A DNA stretch of 64,000 nt from Saprospiraceae bacterium (GCA_016714985.1 JADKBS010000030.1:1-64000); one strand, 5' to 3'. Shown: positions 37,922 to 46,670, counted from the stretch's first letter. A program made the numbers and translations. The notes: generated from the sequence alone by a model not told the origin.

Positions 37922-38794
37922 ATGAAGTATTTATCGCTTCTCTTTCTCTACTTCCCGTTCATCGTTCAGTCCCAAACGACGACCGATGAAGCCATCTGGA
38001 AACTCGGATGGCGTATGTGGGCCAGTTCAATGGACGAAAAACTGGAACTGGCCGAAATGCAATTCGATTCCTTGCTAAATCTGACGGCGACGCCAGAACG
38101 TCGGTTTCTCACCATCGGCATGGAAATCAAGTCAAAGCTGGGCAAGACAGATGTAGTGTTGGAACTGCTGAACAAACAGGATGAGGCCATGCTGCGACAA
38201 ATCTGCACGAAGCCTTTCTTATCCGGTCTGCTGCCATGCGCTGAATACGCAGTTGAAAAAGTGGAGAACAAGGCACTGCAAATGGAACTCATCACCATGT
38301 TCGTGAATGACCAATATGCAAGGGGCAACTTGATGCACGACCTTGTCGCTAACTATCAGATTGACACCTCAAAGCTTTCGAGAAGTGGCGGAGTGCTTGT
38401 GGATGAACAAAACCGCAACCGTTTAAAGAAAATAATAACGGAATACGGATTCCCTACCCGCTCCTTGGTGGGGAACGACGCCATGCGAGGCATATTTATC
38501 ATTATTCAACATGCCGACAGGGACAAAGAATGGCAAAAATTACAATTGACAAACATCGAAAACGCCGTGAAAAGGGGCGATATGGACGGTCAAAATTATG
38601 CTTATCTATATGACCGAATAAAAATGAATAGTGGTGAAAAACAGCTATACGGCACTCAATTTTCAAAGGTTGACAGGGCTAATCAAACGACTGAATTGTT
38701 CGACACAGAGGACATGAAAAACCTCGACAAACGCAGGCGGGAAATTGGGATGATGCCCATTGCCATGTACAAGGCATTAATGCTCAAAAATTAA
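37922..38794 (+). CDS. DUF6624 family secreted protein
   Basis: A 290-residue protein with a signal peptide (MKYLSLLFLYFPFIVQSQ). The C-terminal half has the DUF6624 features: GFPTRSLVGNDAMRGIFIII with QHADRDKEWQ, then NYAYLYDRIKMNSGEKQLYG and MKNLDKRRREIGMMPI. The N-terminal half is helical and less conserved. The biochemical role of this family is unknown. The gene converges with queD: their 3' ends overlap by 18 bases. Confidence 0.75.
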   Translation: MKYLSLLFLYFPFIVQSQTTTDEAIWKLGWRMWASSMDEKLELAEMQFDSLLNLTATPERRFLTIGMEIKSKLGKTDVVLELLNKQDEAMLRQICTKPFLSGLLPCAEYAVEKVENKALQMELITMFVNDQYARGNLMHDLVANYQIDTSKLSRSGGVLVDEQNRNRLKKIITEYGFPTRSLVGNDAMRGIFIIIQHADRDKEWQKLQLTNIENAVKRGDMDGQNYAYLYDRIKMNSGEKQLYGTQFSKVDRANQTTELFDTEDMKNLDKRRREIGMMPIAMYKALMLKN

Positions 38795-39242
38795 GTCAGC
38801 TTTGTACCACGTAGCCTTCGACGTAGCCGTTTCAAATAATTCCACCTCGCACAGCTCCACCGATTCCGGCAGGTCGCCCTGCAACTTTTCAACGAACTCC
38901 AGCAGCATGTTTTCGCAAGTGGGCTGGAAGGGCAGCGTCACCAATTTTTCATAATGCTTCGCAAGTTCAACTATGATGGTGCGGGGAGTGGTCTCGTTCA
39001 ACACGAGGGCGTGGTCATAGATGTCGAAGATGCTGGCCTTCACGAGTTTTTTCAGGTGCTTGAAGTCCATCACCATCCCGTCTTCTGGGTGGCGGGGTGT
39101 TGCAGGGGCTGGCCTCGCAGTGTTACGTGGAGCTTATAGGAATGCCCGTGGATGTTGCGGCAATCGCCGTCGTAGCCCAGCAGCGCATGGGCCATTTCAA
39201 AAGGAAGGACCTAGTGACTCGAATGGTTCGGTGCAGTGTCAT
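38777..39242 (-). pseudogene. queD: 6-carboxy-tetrahydropterin synthase, two frame changes
   Basis: Enzyme that turns dihydroneopterin triphosphate into 6-carboxytetrahydropterin for queuosine synthesis (or a 6-pyruvoyl-type relative). From the minus strand: start near 39,242 (MTLHRTIRVTR), then in another frame FEMAHALLGYDGDCRNIHGH, giving the catalytic Cys and the zinc His pair, then SYKLHVTLRG, and in a third frame DGMVMDFKHLKKLVKASIFD, with IYDHALVLNE (zinc/catalytic His-Asp region), to the stop at 38,777. All active-site residues survive, so base errors near 39,195 and 39,080 explain the breaks better than decay. No other que genes are near. Its 3' end overlaps the DUF6624 gene. Confidence 0.8.
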
Positions 39243-39367
39243 TGGCTAAAATTAACAGGCGAAAAAGTGGATTTAAACTGAACCCCCTTTTATGTGATTG
39301 CCTATTGTGAAATAACACCGCAAAGCAAAAGATGACCTTAAAATAGGTTGATGATATTGGTCACCCA

Positions 39368-40606
39368 TCATTTATTAAAATACCCCTCCACCCATTTGAC
39401 CAACTCCTCCCCATGCAGGTTTTTAGCCAGCACCTTCCCGTACTCGTCCACAAGGAAATTGGCGGGAATGGTGGTCATGCGCAGTTCCTTGAACAGCGGG
39501 GACTCGTCGCCCTGAAGGTCGGAGGCATGGGGCCAGCGGCCAACGCCGTCCTTCTCGATGGCAGCGGCCCACGGGGCTTGGCTGGCCTCCAGTGCATAGC
39601 CCACCACCTGGAATCCAACTCCACTGTATTGTTCATATAGCGGCACGAGTGTGCCACGGTTTTCCTTGCGGCATGGGGCGCACCACGAGGCCCAGAGATC
39701 GAGCAGGATGAGCTTTTTCCCTTTCAATAATGCATGCAGCCCCATCGTATCGCCCGATAATAGTGGCATCGGGTAGTTGGGCAGTACGTCGCCGACCAGC
39801 ACGGGCAGCGATTTACGGTCGGCCTTGGCGGCCAATTGTGCCACCCATGGGTGCTGGGGGGCTTCTTTTTGCCAGCGCTCGGCCTGCGCTACAATGAACT
39901 CTGGGATACGCTCATAATCGCCTTCCACGCTCACCCAGCGGGCGGCAACCAAGGCGGGAAACAGGTGCGGCGTTTGCTCCGCAAAATCCATGATGGATTG
40001 CTTGTAGGCAAGCACGGCCTTTTCCTCGTCGAGCAGGGCGGCGGCGTCGTGTTCGCCTTCCGTTTTCTGGCCGAGGTGCTTGACGAAAGCCGCTTGGCGG
40101 GCATCCCGCAATTGCATCATAGCCGCATTTTCCGCAGTAGGATTTTTCATGGAGAGACTTTGCTGAAATTGTGCCACCTCGCCTCGTACACAAACGGTTT
40201 CGCCGTTTTTATAGACAATCGGGAAATAATTGGATGTTCCGGGATTTTCGTTGTCCAAGCGGTTGGGGTAGTTGGCCTCCGCCTTTTTTTGGACGACCAG
40301 TTCGAACAGCGTAGGTGCTGGCGAATCGGGCATTTTTTCGAAGACAAAATGCCCATCTTGGCCAATGGCCGCCGAATCGAGTACGACCCCGACGAAACTG
40401 GCGGCCACACCATCCCAAGTTTTCGGGTCAACGAGGTAAACGGTGGGCTTCCATTCGCCCTTGGCATCTAGGGTGATGTAGCCGTGAACCGGCGGCGTCT
40501 GGGAGCAGCCCGTGAGCAGGGCAAGGAACAGGAACAGCAGGTGAAGGGTGGCTTTGAATACATGGTGCGGTGGTGGTTTTTCCGAAAATCGGGAAAGGTT
40601 GTGCAA
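39368..40606 (-). CDS. TlpA-like thiol-disulfide oxidoreductase lipoprotein
   Basis: A 412-residue periplasmic protein. The signal HLLFLFLALLTGC ends with a lipobox cysteine at about residue 34. Residues about 35-250 form a DUF4369-like N-terminal part; the rest is a thioredoxin fold with the redox motif LWASWCAPCRKEN and cis-Pro TTIPANFLVDEYGKVLAKNL. It would reduce or exchange disulfides, for example for cytochrome c maturation. A TAACTTTG -7 box lies only 14 bases before the ATG at 40,606, so a later start is possible, such as one close to the hydrophobic stretch. Neighbours do not fix its partner. Confidence 0.82.
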   Translation of the reverse strand: MHNLSRFSEKPPPHHVFKATLHLLFLFLALLTGCSQTPPVHGYITLDAKGEWKPTVYLVDPKTWDGVAASFVGVVLDSAAIGQDGHFVFEKMPDSPAPTLFELVVQKKAEANYPNRLDNENPGTSNYFPIVYKNGETVCVRGEVAQFQQSLSMKNPTAENAAMMQLRDARQAAFVKHLGQKTEGEHDAAALLDEEKAVLAYKQSIMDFAEQTPHLFPALVAARWVSVEGDYERIPEFIVAQAERWQKEAPQHPWVAQLAAKADRKSLPVLVGDVLPNYPMPLLSGDTMGLHALLKGKKLILLDLWASWCAPCRKENRGTLVPLYEQYSGVGFQVVGYALEASQAPWAAAIEKDGVGRWPHASDLQGDESPLFKELRMTTIPANFLVDEYGKVLAKNLHGEELVKWVEGYFNK

Positions 40607-40707
40607 ATGGGGGTGGGTGCAAAGTTAGGTGATAACTCCCTGGTTACCTCCTAACTCGTTTAGGGGCAAAGTTGCGGGAGAAAAGGGGAGGGAGGGTGTG
40701 ACTTGGG

Positions 40708-41214
40708 TCACCGTGCTGTTTGATGTTGCTGCTTCCGTCGCCCAAATGTCCATCTCAAAAACCTCACCCAAAGGTTCCATTCCATTGTCCTTGGGCTGGC
40801 GATGAATTGATTTTCCACCCTATCAAACGCATCCTCAATGAAGGCATCGTGCAGCCAGCGGATGGCCAAGGCCCATTTGAGCGTAGCCAAACCAGTTGTT
40901 TGCATCTCAATCACGTGGCGCAGTTCCGTTTTTTGTGTACCCAATCCGTTCAACCGGAACTCATGGAAGCCCTGAAAACCCGCCATCGTGAACTGGAACC
41001 GGATGGAATGCCCCGGCTGGTAGTCGGCCACCCAGTATTTTATCATGGCGTGACCGCCCTTTGAGCCTATTTGGAGGCCCTTGTCCAAGCGCATACGGGG
41101 CCATTTGTGGGTGGCCAACATTCGGTCATCGTCCGATGCCAGCGTGTCTAGCAGCTTCCCGATTTCCGACCTAGGTTGCTGAATGATTCTGGTGTGGATG
41201 TTAAGGACTTTCAT
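40708..41214 (-). CDS. SRPBCC (START/polyketide-cyclase-like) protein
   Basis: A 168-residue soluble protein of the SRPBCC helix-grip fold. It opens MKVLNIHTRIIQQPRSEIGK with the typical first strand and helix, has HAMIKYWVADYQPGHSIRFQ and ELRHVIEMQTTGLATLKWAL, and ends with a basic tail. Such proteins bind small hydrophobic ligands; no ligand can be named. It stands alone, separated from its neighbours by 100 and 260 bases. Confidence 0.68.
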   Translation of the reverse strand: MKVLNIHTRIIQQPRSEIGKLLDTLASDDDRMLATHKWPRMRLDKGLQIGSKGGHAMIKYWVADYQPGHSIRFQFTMAGFQGFHEFRLNGLGTQKTELRHVIEMQTTGLATLKWALAIRWLHDAFIEDAFDRVENQFIASPRTMEWNLWVRFLRWTFGRRKQQHQTAR

Positions 41215-41244
41215 GGGGCAAAATTAGCCTCAATTTCAGCGCCA

Positions 41245-41336
41245 TTGCGCAAGCCACTATAATCCCTTATCTTTGTCACCGAGATAAAGAATTCATTGGG
41301 GTGCTTCCACGAGGGAGTGCCCCTTTTTTTGTTTTT
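41245..41336 (+). ncRNA. Candidate small RNA with promoter and terminator
   Basis: On the plus strand a TTG (41,245) and TATCTTTG (41,268-41,275) are 20 bases apart, like a Bacteroidota promoter, and no plus-strand gene follows. A transcript from about 41,282 would end at the hairpin GGGGTGCTTCC/GGGAGTGCCCC (41,298-41,323) plus a run of seven T, giving a 45-55 base RNA. A second hairpin with T-run lies at 41,357. It sits between two minus-strand genes, so it is not a leader of either. Function is unknown. Confidence 0.35.
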
Positions 41337-41356
41337 GAAGGTTGGCAAAGAAAGGA

Positions 41357-41393
41357 AAAGCCCTGCACGGAGCATGTCCGGCAGGGCTTTTTT
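41357..41393. terminator. Rho-independent terminator of the fasciclin gene
   Basis: AAAGCCCTGC pairs with GCAGGGCTTT around an inner CGGA/TCCG stem. Both ends carry A/T runs, so it may work in both directions: for the fasciclin gene (minus) and for the candidate small RNA (plus). Confidence 0.75.
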
Positions 41394-41476
41394 CTATAAC
41401 CATTTTATCACCAAACTTCTGGGTTTCAAACTACAAGATTGGGGATGTGAAGCCTAAAACACAGAACTTGGAGCCA

Positions 41477-42412
41477 TTAAAGGTTCGAAGGAAGAATTAC
41501 TTTGTCAATCACGTGGATAACACCGTTGGTAGCTTGCACGTCTGTCAGCAACACTTTGGCGACGTTGCCGCCTATGTCGGTGATGGTCACGTTGGCGCCG
41601 CTGATGTTGACCGTAAAGGTATCGCCATTGACGGTGGTGACGCTCATGCCGTTGGACAGGTCGCCAGAGACAACGTTACCACTTACCACGTGGTAGGTCA
41701 ACACCTTGGCCAATTGGTCAGCGGTGAGACCGGCGGCCACATCGGCGATGGCAGTAAAGGCGCTGTTGACGGGAGCAAAGACCGTGAATGGGCCGTCGCC
41801 GCTGAGGACGGTCACAAGGTCACCGGAAGCTGCGCCGAGGGTGCTCACCAGTGAAGTGAAGTTGCTGTTGGCTGCTGCATGGCCTACCACGTCGAGCGGG
41901 AGGATGACGTTGTCAATGACGTGGATGACGCCGTTGGTGGCGCTCACATCGGCAGTGGTAACGTTGGCGGTGTTGTTCACCTTAACGGCGCTTCCCGTTT
42001 TTTCAATCAGGATGGAAAGCTGCTCGCCGCCCGGGCCGTTCTCGGAAGCCGTGGAGGCGTAGGTCTGGCCAGCTTGGAGGTCGGTTGACTTGATGGAAGC
42101 ACCGCCCAATACGTGGTAGAGCAGTACGGTCGTCAGGGTATTAACATCAATGGTGTTAACGTCAATACCTGCCTTGTCAAATGCTGCATTTGTTGGTGCA
42201 AAAACAGTGAATGGGCCAGTACCTTCCAACACGGAGGTCAGGTTGGCACGGGTCAGGGCGATTTCGAGGTCGCTGAAATCGGCGCCATCTACCACCACCT
42301 CAGTGATGTTCTGCGGGTCGGGCGTGTCGTCGCCGTCGTCTTTGCAGGAGAAGAAAGAAGTGGCAACAAGGCCAAGCATCAATGCGCTAAGGAAGAAACG
42401 AAAATTTTTCAT
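41477..42412 (-). CDS. Two-domain fasciclin (FAS1) lipoprotein
   Basis: A 311-residue lipoprotein with signal FFLSALMLGLVATSFFSC and a lipobox cysteine at residue 23. It carries two FAS1 domains in tandem: the first from about 40 to 165 (TGPFTVFAPTNAAFDKAG, VLLYHVLGG, NGVIHVIDNVILP), the second from about 170 to 311 (GDGPFTVFAPVNSAFTAIAD, VLTYHVVSGNVVSG, NGVIHVIDKVILP). FAS1 domains mediate cell adhesion or matrix contact. The two are close to each other in sequence, suggesting an internal duplication. It is transcribed alone. Confidence 0.92.
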   Translation of the reverse strand: MKNFRFFLSALMLGLVATSFFSCKDDGDDTPDPQNITEVVVDGADFSDLEIALTRANLTSVLEGTGPFTVFAPTNAAFDKAGIDVNTIDVNTLTTVLLYHVLGGASIKSTDLQAGQTYASTASENGPGGEQLSILIEKTGSAVKVNNTANVTTADVSATNGVIHVIDNVILPLDVVGHAAANSNFTSLVSTLGAASGDLVTVLSGDGPFTVFAPVNSAFTAIADVAAGLTADQLAKVLTYHVVSGNVVSGDLSNGMSVTTVNGDTFTVNISGANVTITDIGGNVAKVLLTDVQATNGVIHVIDKVILPSNL

Positions 42413-42754
42413 TGAATTTTTTTTTGATTAGAAACCCGTAAGCTTCTGTTCGCCACCGGATTTGTGTTTGATAGAAATGATTCAGTTTGCCGAGTGTAAA
42501 AGAAAAGCCTATGTTGCGGGTAGAGGATGCATTTGGTTTGGCTACGTTTTATTTTTTTGAAAAAGTCAAAAACAAAGGGGTTGGTCGTGGGTGATGTTTC
42601 AGATAAATGGCTCCAAAATGGATGGATTTATTTTTAACCACAACTTCTTTGCCATCGGAATAACACCCTCCCATGCCTATCGCACCTTGCCGCAAAAACA
42701 ATTGAGTGCGAACGACAACCCTAAATCAGTTTAATTGGGGCTCATCAAGATATT
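42413..42754. other. Intergenic gap before the G/C block
   Basis: The first 110 bases hold the leader of the fasciclin gene. No gene, clear promoter or palindrome was found in the remainder. Sequence is of normal composition up to about 42,754 and then changes abruptly. Confidence 0.5.
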
Positions 42755-43777
42755 CGCGGCGGCCGGGGGCGGGAAAACCGCCGCTGCCGGCCCCGCCGGG
42801 GAGCCCCCGGCGGGCCAAACCCGGGGGGGCCCCCCCCCCGGCCCGCCGGGGGCGCCTCCCGCGAGGCAGGGCCCGCACCCCCCCGCAGGCTTGGTGTCCG
42901 GGGCGCGGGCACCAACCGGCTGGTTGGGGCGCGCCCCCCCCCCCGCCCCCCCCCCCCGCCCCCCCCCCCCCCGGGCGGGGGCGCGGGCCCCCCCCCCCCC
43001 CCCCGGCCGTTGGCCGGCCCCCCCCAACCCACCAACCTCCCGCCCGCCGGCCCAGCCGGCCCCCCCGCCCCCTACCCCCCCCCCGGCGGCGGCGCCCCCC
43101 CGGGGCCCCCCCCCGCCCCCCGCCGGGGACCCCCGTATTCGTTTTTTCTCTTTCCCCCCGCGGGCGGGGGGGGGGGGGGGGGGGGGGGGGGCCGGCCGGG
43201 GGCCGGGGGGGGCGGGCGGGCGGGGGGGGGGGGCCCCGCGGCGCGGCCCCCCGGGGGCCGGCCCGGCGGGGGGGGGGGGGGCGGGGCCCGGGGGCGGGGG
43301 CGGGGGCGGGGCCGCCGGGGCGGGCGGGGGGGGCGGGGGGGCCGCGGGGGGGGGGGGGCGGCGGCGGCGGCCCCCCCGGCGCAAAAAGGCCAAGGCGGTC
43401 CCCGGGGCCCCCCGGGGGGGGCCCCCCCACAAAAAGGGCGGGTTCTGCGGGTTCTTTTGAGGGTTCCCCCCCCCCGGCCCGCCCCCCGCCCCCCCGCCGG
43501 GGGGGCGGGGCCGGGTTTTTCGGCGGCCGCGTTCCCCCCCCCCCCCCCCCCGCCCCCGCCCCCCCCCCCCCCCCGGGCCCCCCCCCCGCGCCGCTCCGCC
43601 CCCCCGCGGGGGGGCGCCGCCGCCCCGGTGGCGGGGGGGTCTCGTCGCGCCCCCCCCCTTTTCCCGGGGCCGGCCCCGGGGCCAGAGGCGGGGAGAAAGG
43701 GAAGTATTTTTTTTTTTTTTGCGGGGGGGGGGCCGGGGGGGGGGGGGGGGGCCCCCCGCCCCCGGGCGGCGGGGGAC
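42755..43777. other. 1 kb of G/C homopolymer runs, probable assembly artefact
   Basis: Nearly every base is G or C, in runs of up to 25 or more (for example around 43,165-43,190), with only a few A or T. Runs of G dominate the middle and runs of C both flanks. No frame is meaningful in any strand although long open frames exist because stop codons need A or T. The right boundary cuts directly into a conserved gene (LGHSSFLVEFGGK starts at 43,778). Real bacterial sequence of this kind and length is not known to me; failed base calls (dark cycles, low signal) that were merged in assembly would look like this. Confidence 0.85.
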
Positions 43778-44455
43778 CTTGGCCATTCCAGTTTCCTTGT
43801 CGAGTTCGGTGGCAAAAACCTGGTTTTCGACCCCTTCATCTCGCCCAACCCTGCTGCGGCTGGCATCAATGTGGATGAAATTAGGGCGGACTACGTACTG
43901 CTCTCGCACGGCCACGGCGACCACGTGGCGGATGCCGAGCGCATTGCGAAGCAAAACGGGGCCACCCTCATTTCCAATTATGAAATCGCCACCTACTATG
44001 CCGCCAAGGGCATCAATGTCCATTACATGAACCACGGCGGCAAGTTCCGCTTTGATTTCGGCTGGGTGAAATACGTGTATGCCACCCACTCCAGCGTACT
44101 GCCCGATGGCACCTACGGTGGCAACCCCGGCGGCTTTGTCATTTGGAACAATACGGACGGCTGCTTCTACTTCGCTGGCGATACGGCATTGACCTTGGAC
44201 ATGCAGCTCATCCCGATGACCTGCCCCAAGCTCGATCTTGCCATCCTGCCCGTGGGCGATAATTTTACGATGGGCTACGACGATGCGACTATTGCAGCGG
44301 AGTTCATCCAGTGCGATACCATCATCGGGTGCCACTACGATACCTTCCCGCCAGTGAAAATAGACCACGACGCTGCGAAAAATGCTTTTGCGGCCAAGGG
44401 GAAAAGGCTACTTTTGCCGGCCGTTGGAGGAAGGATTGGAGGATTGAAGGATTGA
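43778..44455 (+). CDS. UPF0173 metal-dependent hydrolase, 5' end missing
   Basis: A metallo-beta-lactamase-fold hydrolase of the UPF0173 family. The readable part (225 residues) starts at LGHSSFLVEFGGKNLVFDPF, has the metal motif LLSHGHGDHVADAERIA (HxHxDH), FYFAGDTALTLDM (metal Asp) and GCHYDTFPPVKID (metal His). Only about six or seven residues, usually MKLTYY or similar, are missing before LGHSS; the natural ATG is lost in the G/C block. The family is widespread and its substrate is unsettled. It runs toward parA over a word-repeat region. Confidence 0.9.
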   Translation, partial: LGHSSFLVEFGGKNLVFDPFISPNPAAAGINVDEIRADYVLLSHGHGDHVADAERIAKQNGATLISNYEIATYYAAKGINVHYMNHGGKFRFDFGWVKYVYATHSSVLPDGTYGGNPGGFVIWNNTDGCFYFAGDTALTLDMQLIPMTCPKLDLAILPVGDNFTMGYDDATIAAEFIQCDTIIGCHYDTFPPVKIDHDAAKNAFAAKGKRLLLPAVGGRIGGLKD

Positions 44456-44679
44456 AGGATTGAATATCCCGCAGCTTCGATGCTTCCCGCCTTCAAACCT
44501 AGCAGAATGGATAGAAAGGATAAAAAGGAAGAAGATTTGAGGGAATTACCAACGCCCCCAACCCTCCAATCCTTCAATCCTAGTATATTGGATAGAAAAG
44601 ATAAAAAGGAAGAAGATTTGTGGAAATTACCAACGGCCTCAGCCCTTCAATCCTCCAATCCTTCAATCCTTCAATCCTT
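44431..44679. repeat. Word repeats and 81-base tandem duplication before parA
   Basis: Two copies of GGATAGAAAGGATAAAAAGG and following bases start at 44,509 and 44,590, 81 bases apart, with about 85 percent identity. They are flanked on the left by GGATTGAAGGATTGAAGGAT (44,441) and on the right by the reverse complement CTTCAATCCTTCAATCC (44,660-44,676), so the block can fold as a whole. The right end overlaps the parA ribosome-binding region. Confidence 0.75.
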
Positions 44680-44684
44680 AGAAA

Positions 44685-45461
44685 ATGGGAAAAATCATAG
44701 CAATAGCAAACCAAAAAGGCGGCGTGGGCAAGACGACGGCGGCCATCAACCTGGCGGCCTGCTTGGCCATTCTGGAGAAAAAAGTGCTGCTCGTGGACGC
44801 CGACCCGCAGGCCAACTCGTCGTCGGGGGTGGGCATTTTCCAAGATGCCATCGAGCTGAGCCTCTACGACTGTCTGGTGAACGAGTCCGACCCCGCCGAG
44901 GCCATTTACGAGACGGAAACGCCGAACCTGCACCTGCTGCCCTCGCATATTGACCTCGTTGGTGCCGAAATCGAGCTGGTTTCGAGGAACCGCCGGGAGT
45001 ACGTGCTGGAAGGCATCCTCAACCGGGTACGGGGCGACTACGATTATATCATCATTGACTGCCTACCGTCGCTGGGCCTCATCACACTGAATGCATTGAG
45101 CGCAGCTGATTCGGTCATCATCCCCGTGCAGTGCGAGTATTTTTCGCTGGAAGGGCTGGGGAAATTGCAGCAGACCATCAATTCGGTGAAGCAAAACCTC
45201 AACCCCAAGCTGGAAATAGAGGGCATCCTGCTCTCCATGTACGATAGCCGCCTCCGCCTCGCCAACGTGGTGGTGAACGAGGTGCGCAGTTTTTACAAGG
45301 AGAAAGTGTTCGACACCATCATCCACCGCAACGCCAAGATCAGCGAGGCCCCCAACGTGCACCAGCCCGTCATCATGTATGACGCTGGCAGCCGTGGAAC
45401 GACCAATTTTTTGAACCTGGCGAAGGAGTTTTTGAAAAGGAACAACGACGTTATACGGTAA
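44685..45461 (+). CDS. parA: Chromosome-partitioning ATPase ParA
   Basis: A 258-residue Walker-type ParA/Soj ATPase that drives segregation of origins together with ParB. The deviant Walker A KGGVGKTTAAINLAACLA is at residues 10-27, VLLVDADPQANSSSGVG gives switch I and the A' motif, and DYDYIIIDCLPSLGLITLNA covers Walker B. The C-terminal DNA-binding helix region contains RNAKISEAPNVHQPVIMYDA. It starts just after the word repeats at 44,660 and precedes parB by 75 bases, so they are probably one transcription unit, as in most bacteria. Confidence 0.95.
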   Translation: MGKIIAIANQKGGVGKTTAAINLAACLAILEKKVLLVDADPQANSSSGVGIFQDAIELSLYDCLVNESDPAEAIYETETPNLHLLPSHIDLVGAEIELVSRNRREYVLEGILNRVRGDYDYIIIDCLPSLGLITLNALSAADSVIIPVQCEYFSLEGLGKLQQTINSVKQNLNPKLEIEGILLSMYDSRLRLANVVVNEVRSFYKEKVFDTIIHRNAKISEAPNVHQPVIMYDAGSRGTTNFLNLAKEFLKRNNDVIR

Positions 45462-45536
45462 ACGGTGGACGGACTACGGTTGACGGAATCAAGCAGTATC
45501 AAGCATCCAGTATCAAGAATCCAGTAACAAAAGACA

Positions 45537-46433
45537 ATGGCAAAACAAGTAGCAAAAAAAGCAGCCCTCGGCCTTGGTGTCCGGGCATTGTTGACGAACA
45601 TAGAAGCGCAGTCGCACGAGAAGCAGGTGGAGGTGGTGCGGGAACTGACCCATACTGTGGCCATGATTCCGCTTATCGAAATCGAGGTGAACCCTTTCCA
45701 GCCCCGTGTGGACTTTGATTCGGAGGCGTTGGCTGAACTGGCCGAATCGCTGAAAGTGCATGGCCTCATCCAGCCCATCACCGTGCGCCGCCTGGCCGAC
45801 AAGCAGTACCAGCTCATCTCAGGCGAGCGGCGTATGCGGGCCTCGAAGCTGGCGGGCTTTACAGAGGTACCTGCCTATATCCGCTTGGCGAATGACCAAG
45901 AGATGATTGAAATGGCCTTGGTCGAGAACATCCAACGGGAAGACCTGAACGCCATAGAGGTGGCCATCACTTACCAGCGTTTGATGGATGAGTGCAGTCT
46001 TACCCACGAGAACCTCGGCGATCGGGTGGGCAAAAAGCGAAGCACCGTCTCAAACTTCCTGCGCCTGCTCAAGCTGCCGCCCGACATCCAGAAGGGCCTC
46101 AAAGGAGACAACATCAGCATGGGCCATGCCCGAGCCCTGCTTGGCATCAGCGATTTTGCGATGCAGCACTCCATTTTCAAGAGTATCATCGCCGACAAAC
46201 TCTCGGTACGGGAAACCGAAGACCTCATCCGCCATTATAACGAGGATAAAAAGCCCAAGCCCGCCAAGCCCAAGCTTGGTGGTGATTACCAGAACGTGCA
46301 GGACTCGCTCCGCACCCGACTCGGAGCCAAGGTGGCCCTGAAAGTAAAGGCCAATGGTGCTGGGCAAATCGTTGTGCCGTTCACTTCCACCAAGGATTTG
46401 AACCGACTGCTGGATTTGTTGGAAAAGAATTGA
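45537..46433 (+). CDS. parB: Chromosome-partitioning protein ParB
   Basis: A 298-residue ParB/Spo0J CTPase that loads at parS. It has VNPFQPRVDFDSEALAELAE, the CTP-binding box ISGERRMRASKLAGFTEVPA, and MALVENIQREDLNAIEVAIT, then the helix-turn-helix SLTHENLGDRVGKKRSTVSN, and ends with the dimerisation domain (RLLDLLEKN). Length is normal. No match to the consensus parS 16-mer was seen in the window, so the centromere sites lie elsewhere. The next gene after the twin-hairpin copy B is DUF5683, a frequent neighbour of parAB in Bacteroidota. Confidence 0.95.
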   Translation: MAKQVAKKAALGLGVRALLTNIEAQSHEKQVEVVRELTHTVAMIPLIEIEVNPFQPRVDFDSEALAELAESLKVHGLIQPITVRRLADKQYQLISGERRMRASKLAGFTEVPAYIRLANDQEMIEMALVENIQREDLNAIEVAITYQRLMDECSLTHENLGDRVGKKRSTVSNFLRLLKLPPDIQKGLKGDNISMGHARALLGISDFAMQHSIFKSIIADKLSVRETEDLIRHYNEDKKPKPAKPKLGGDYQNVQDSLRTRLGAKVALKVKANGAGQIVVPFTSTKDLNRLLDLLEKN

Positions 46434-46548
46434 GGTGTGTAGGTAGGGGGTACGAAGGTATGTCCAACCTTATACCTCCATACCTCATGTTAAGGCTTGG
46501 CAAAACTGGCAGGGCACCATCGCCCTATCCGTTTTATTTGGTAACTCC

Positions 46549-46670
46549 TTAGCAGGGGGTGTTTTTGGGAAAAATTGAAAATTTTTCCCAAAAAAAACAC
46601 CCTAAAATGTGGGAGGAGAGAGAAAAAATTTCATTTTTTCTCTCTCCTCCCACACCCTCCTAAGCAATTA
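46549..46670 (+). repeat. Twin-hairpin repeat, copy B
   Basis: The most regular copy. Ends TTAGCAGGGGGTGT and ACACCCTCCTAAGC pair loosely with each other. Hairpin 1: GGGTGTTTTTGGGAAAAATT with its complement AATTTTTCCC...AACACCC. Hairpin 2: TGTGGGAGGAGAGAGAAAAA and its near-perfect complement ending CTCTCCTCCCACA. It ends only 10 bases before the DUF5683 start at 46,681, so it must lie in that gene's leader or contain its promoter. Confidence 0.88.

Noticed and set aside
42706..44368. Very long open frames on both strands rich in Pro, Gly, Arg and Ala
   Set aside because: They exist only since the G/C-run block has no A/T to form stops. No domains, no starts of quality, and the block is a probable artefact.
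44431..44679. Possible parS or origin-type iterons before parA
   Set aside because: Units do not resemble the conserved parS palindrome, and similar word repeats occur in many other gaps.
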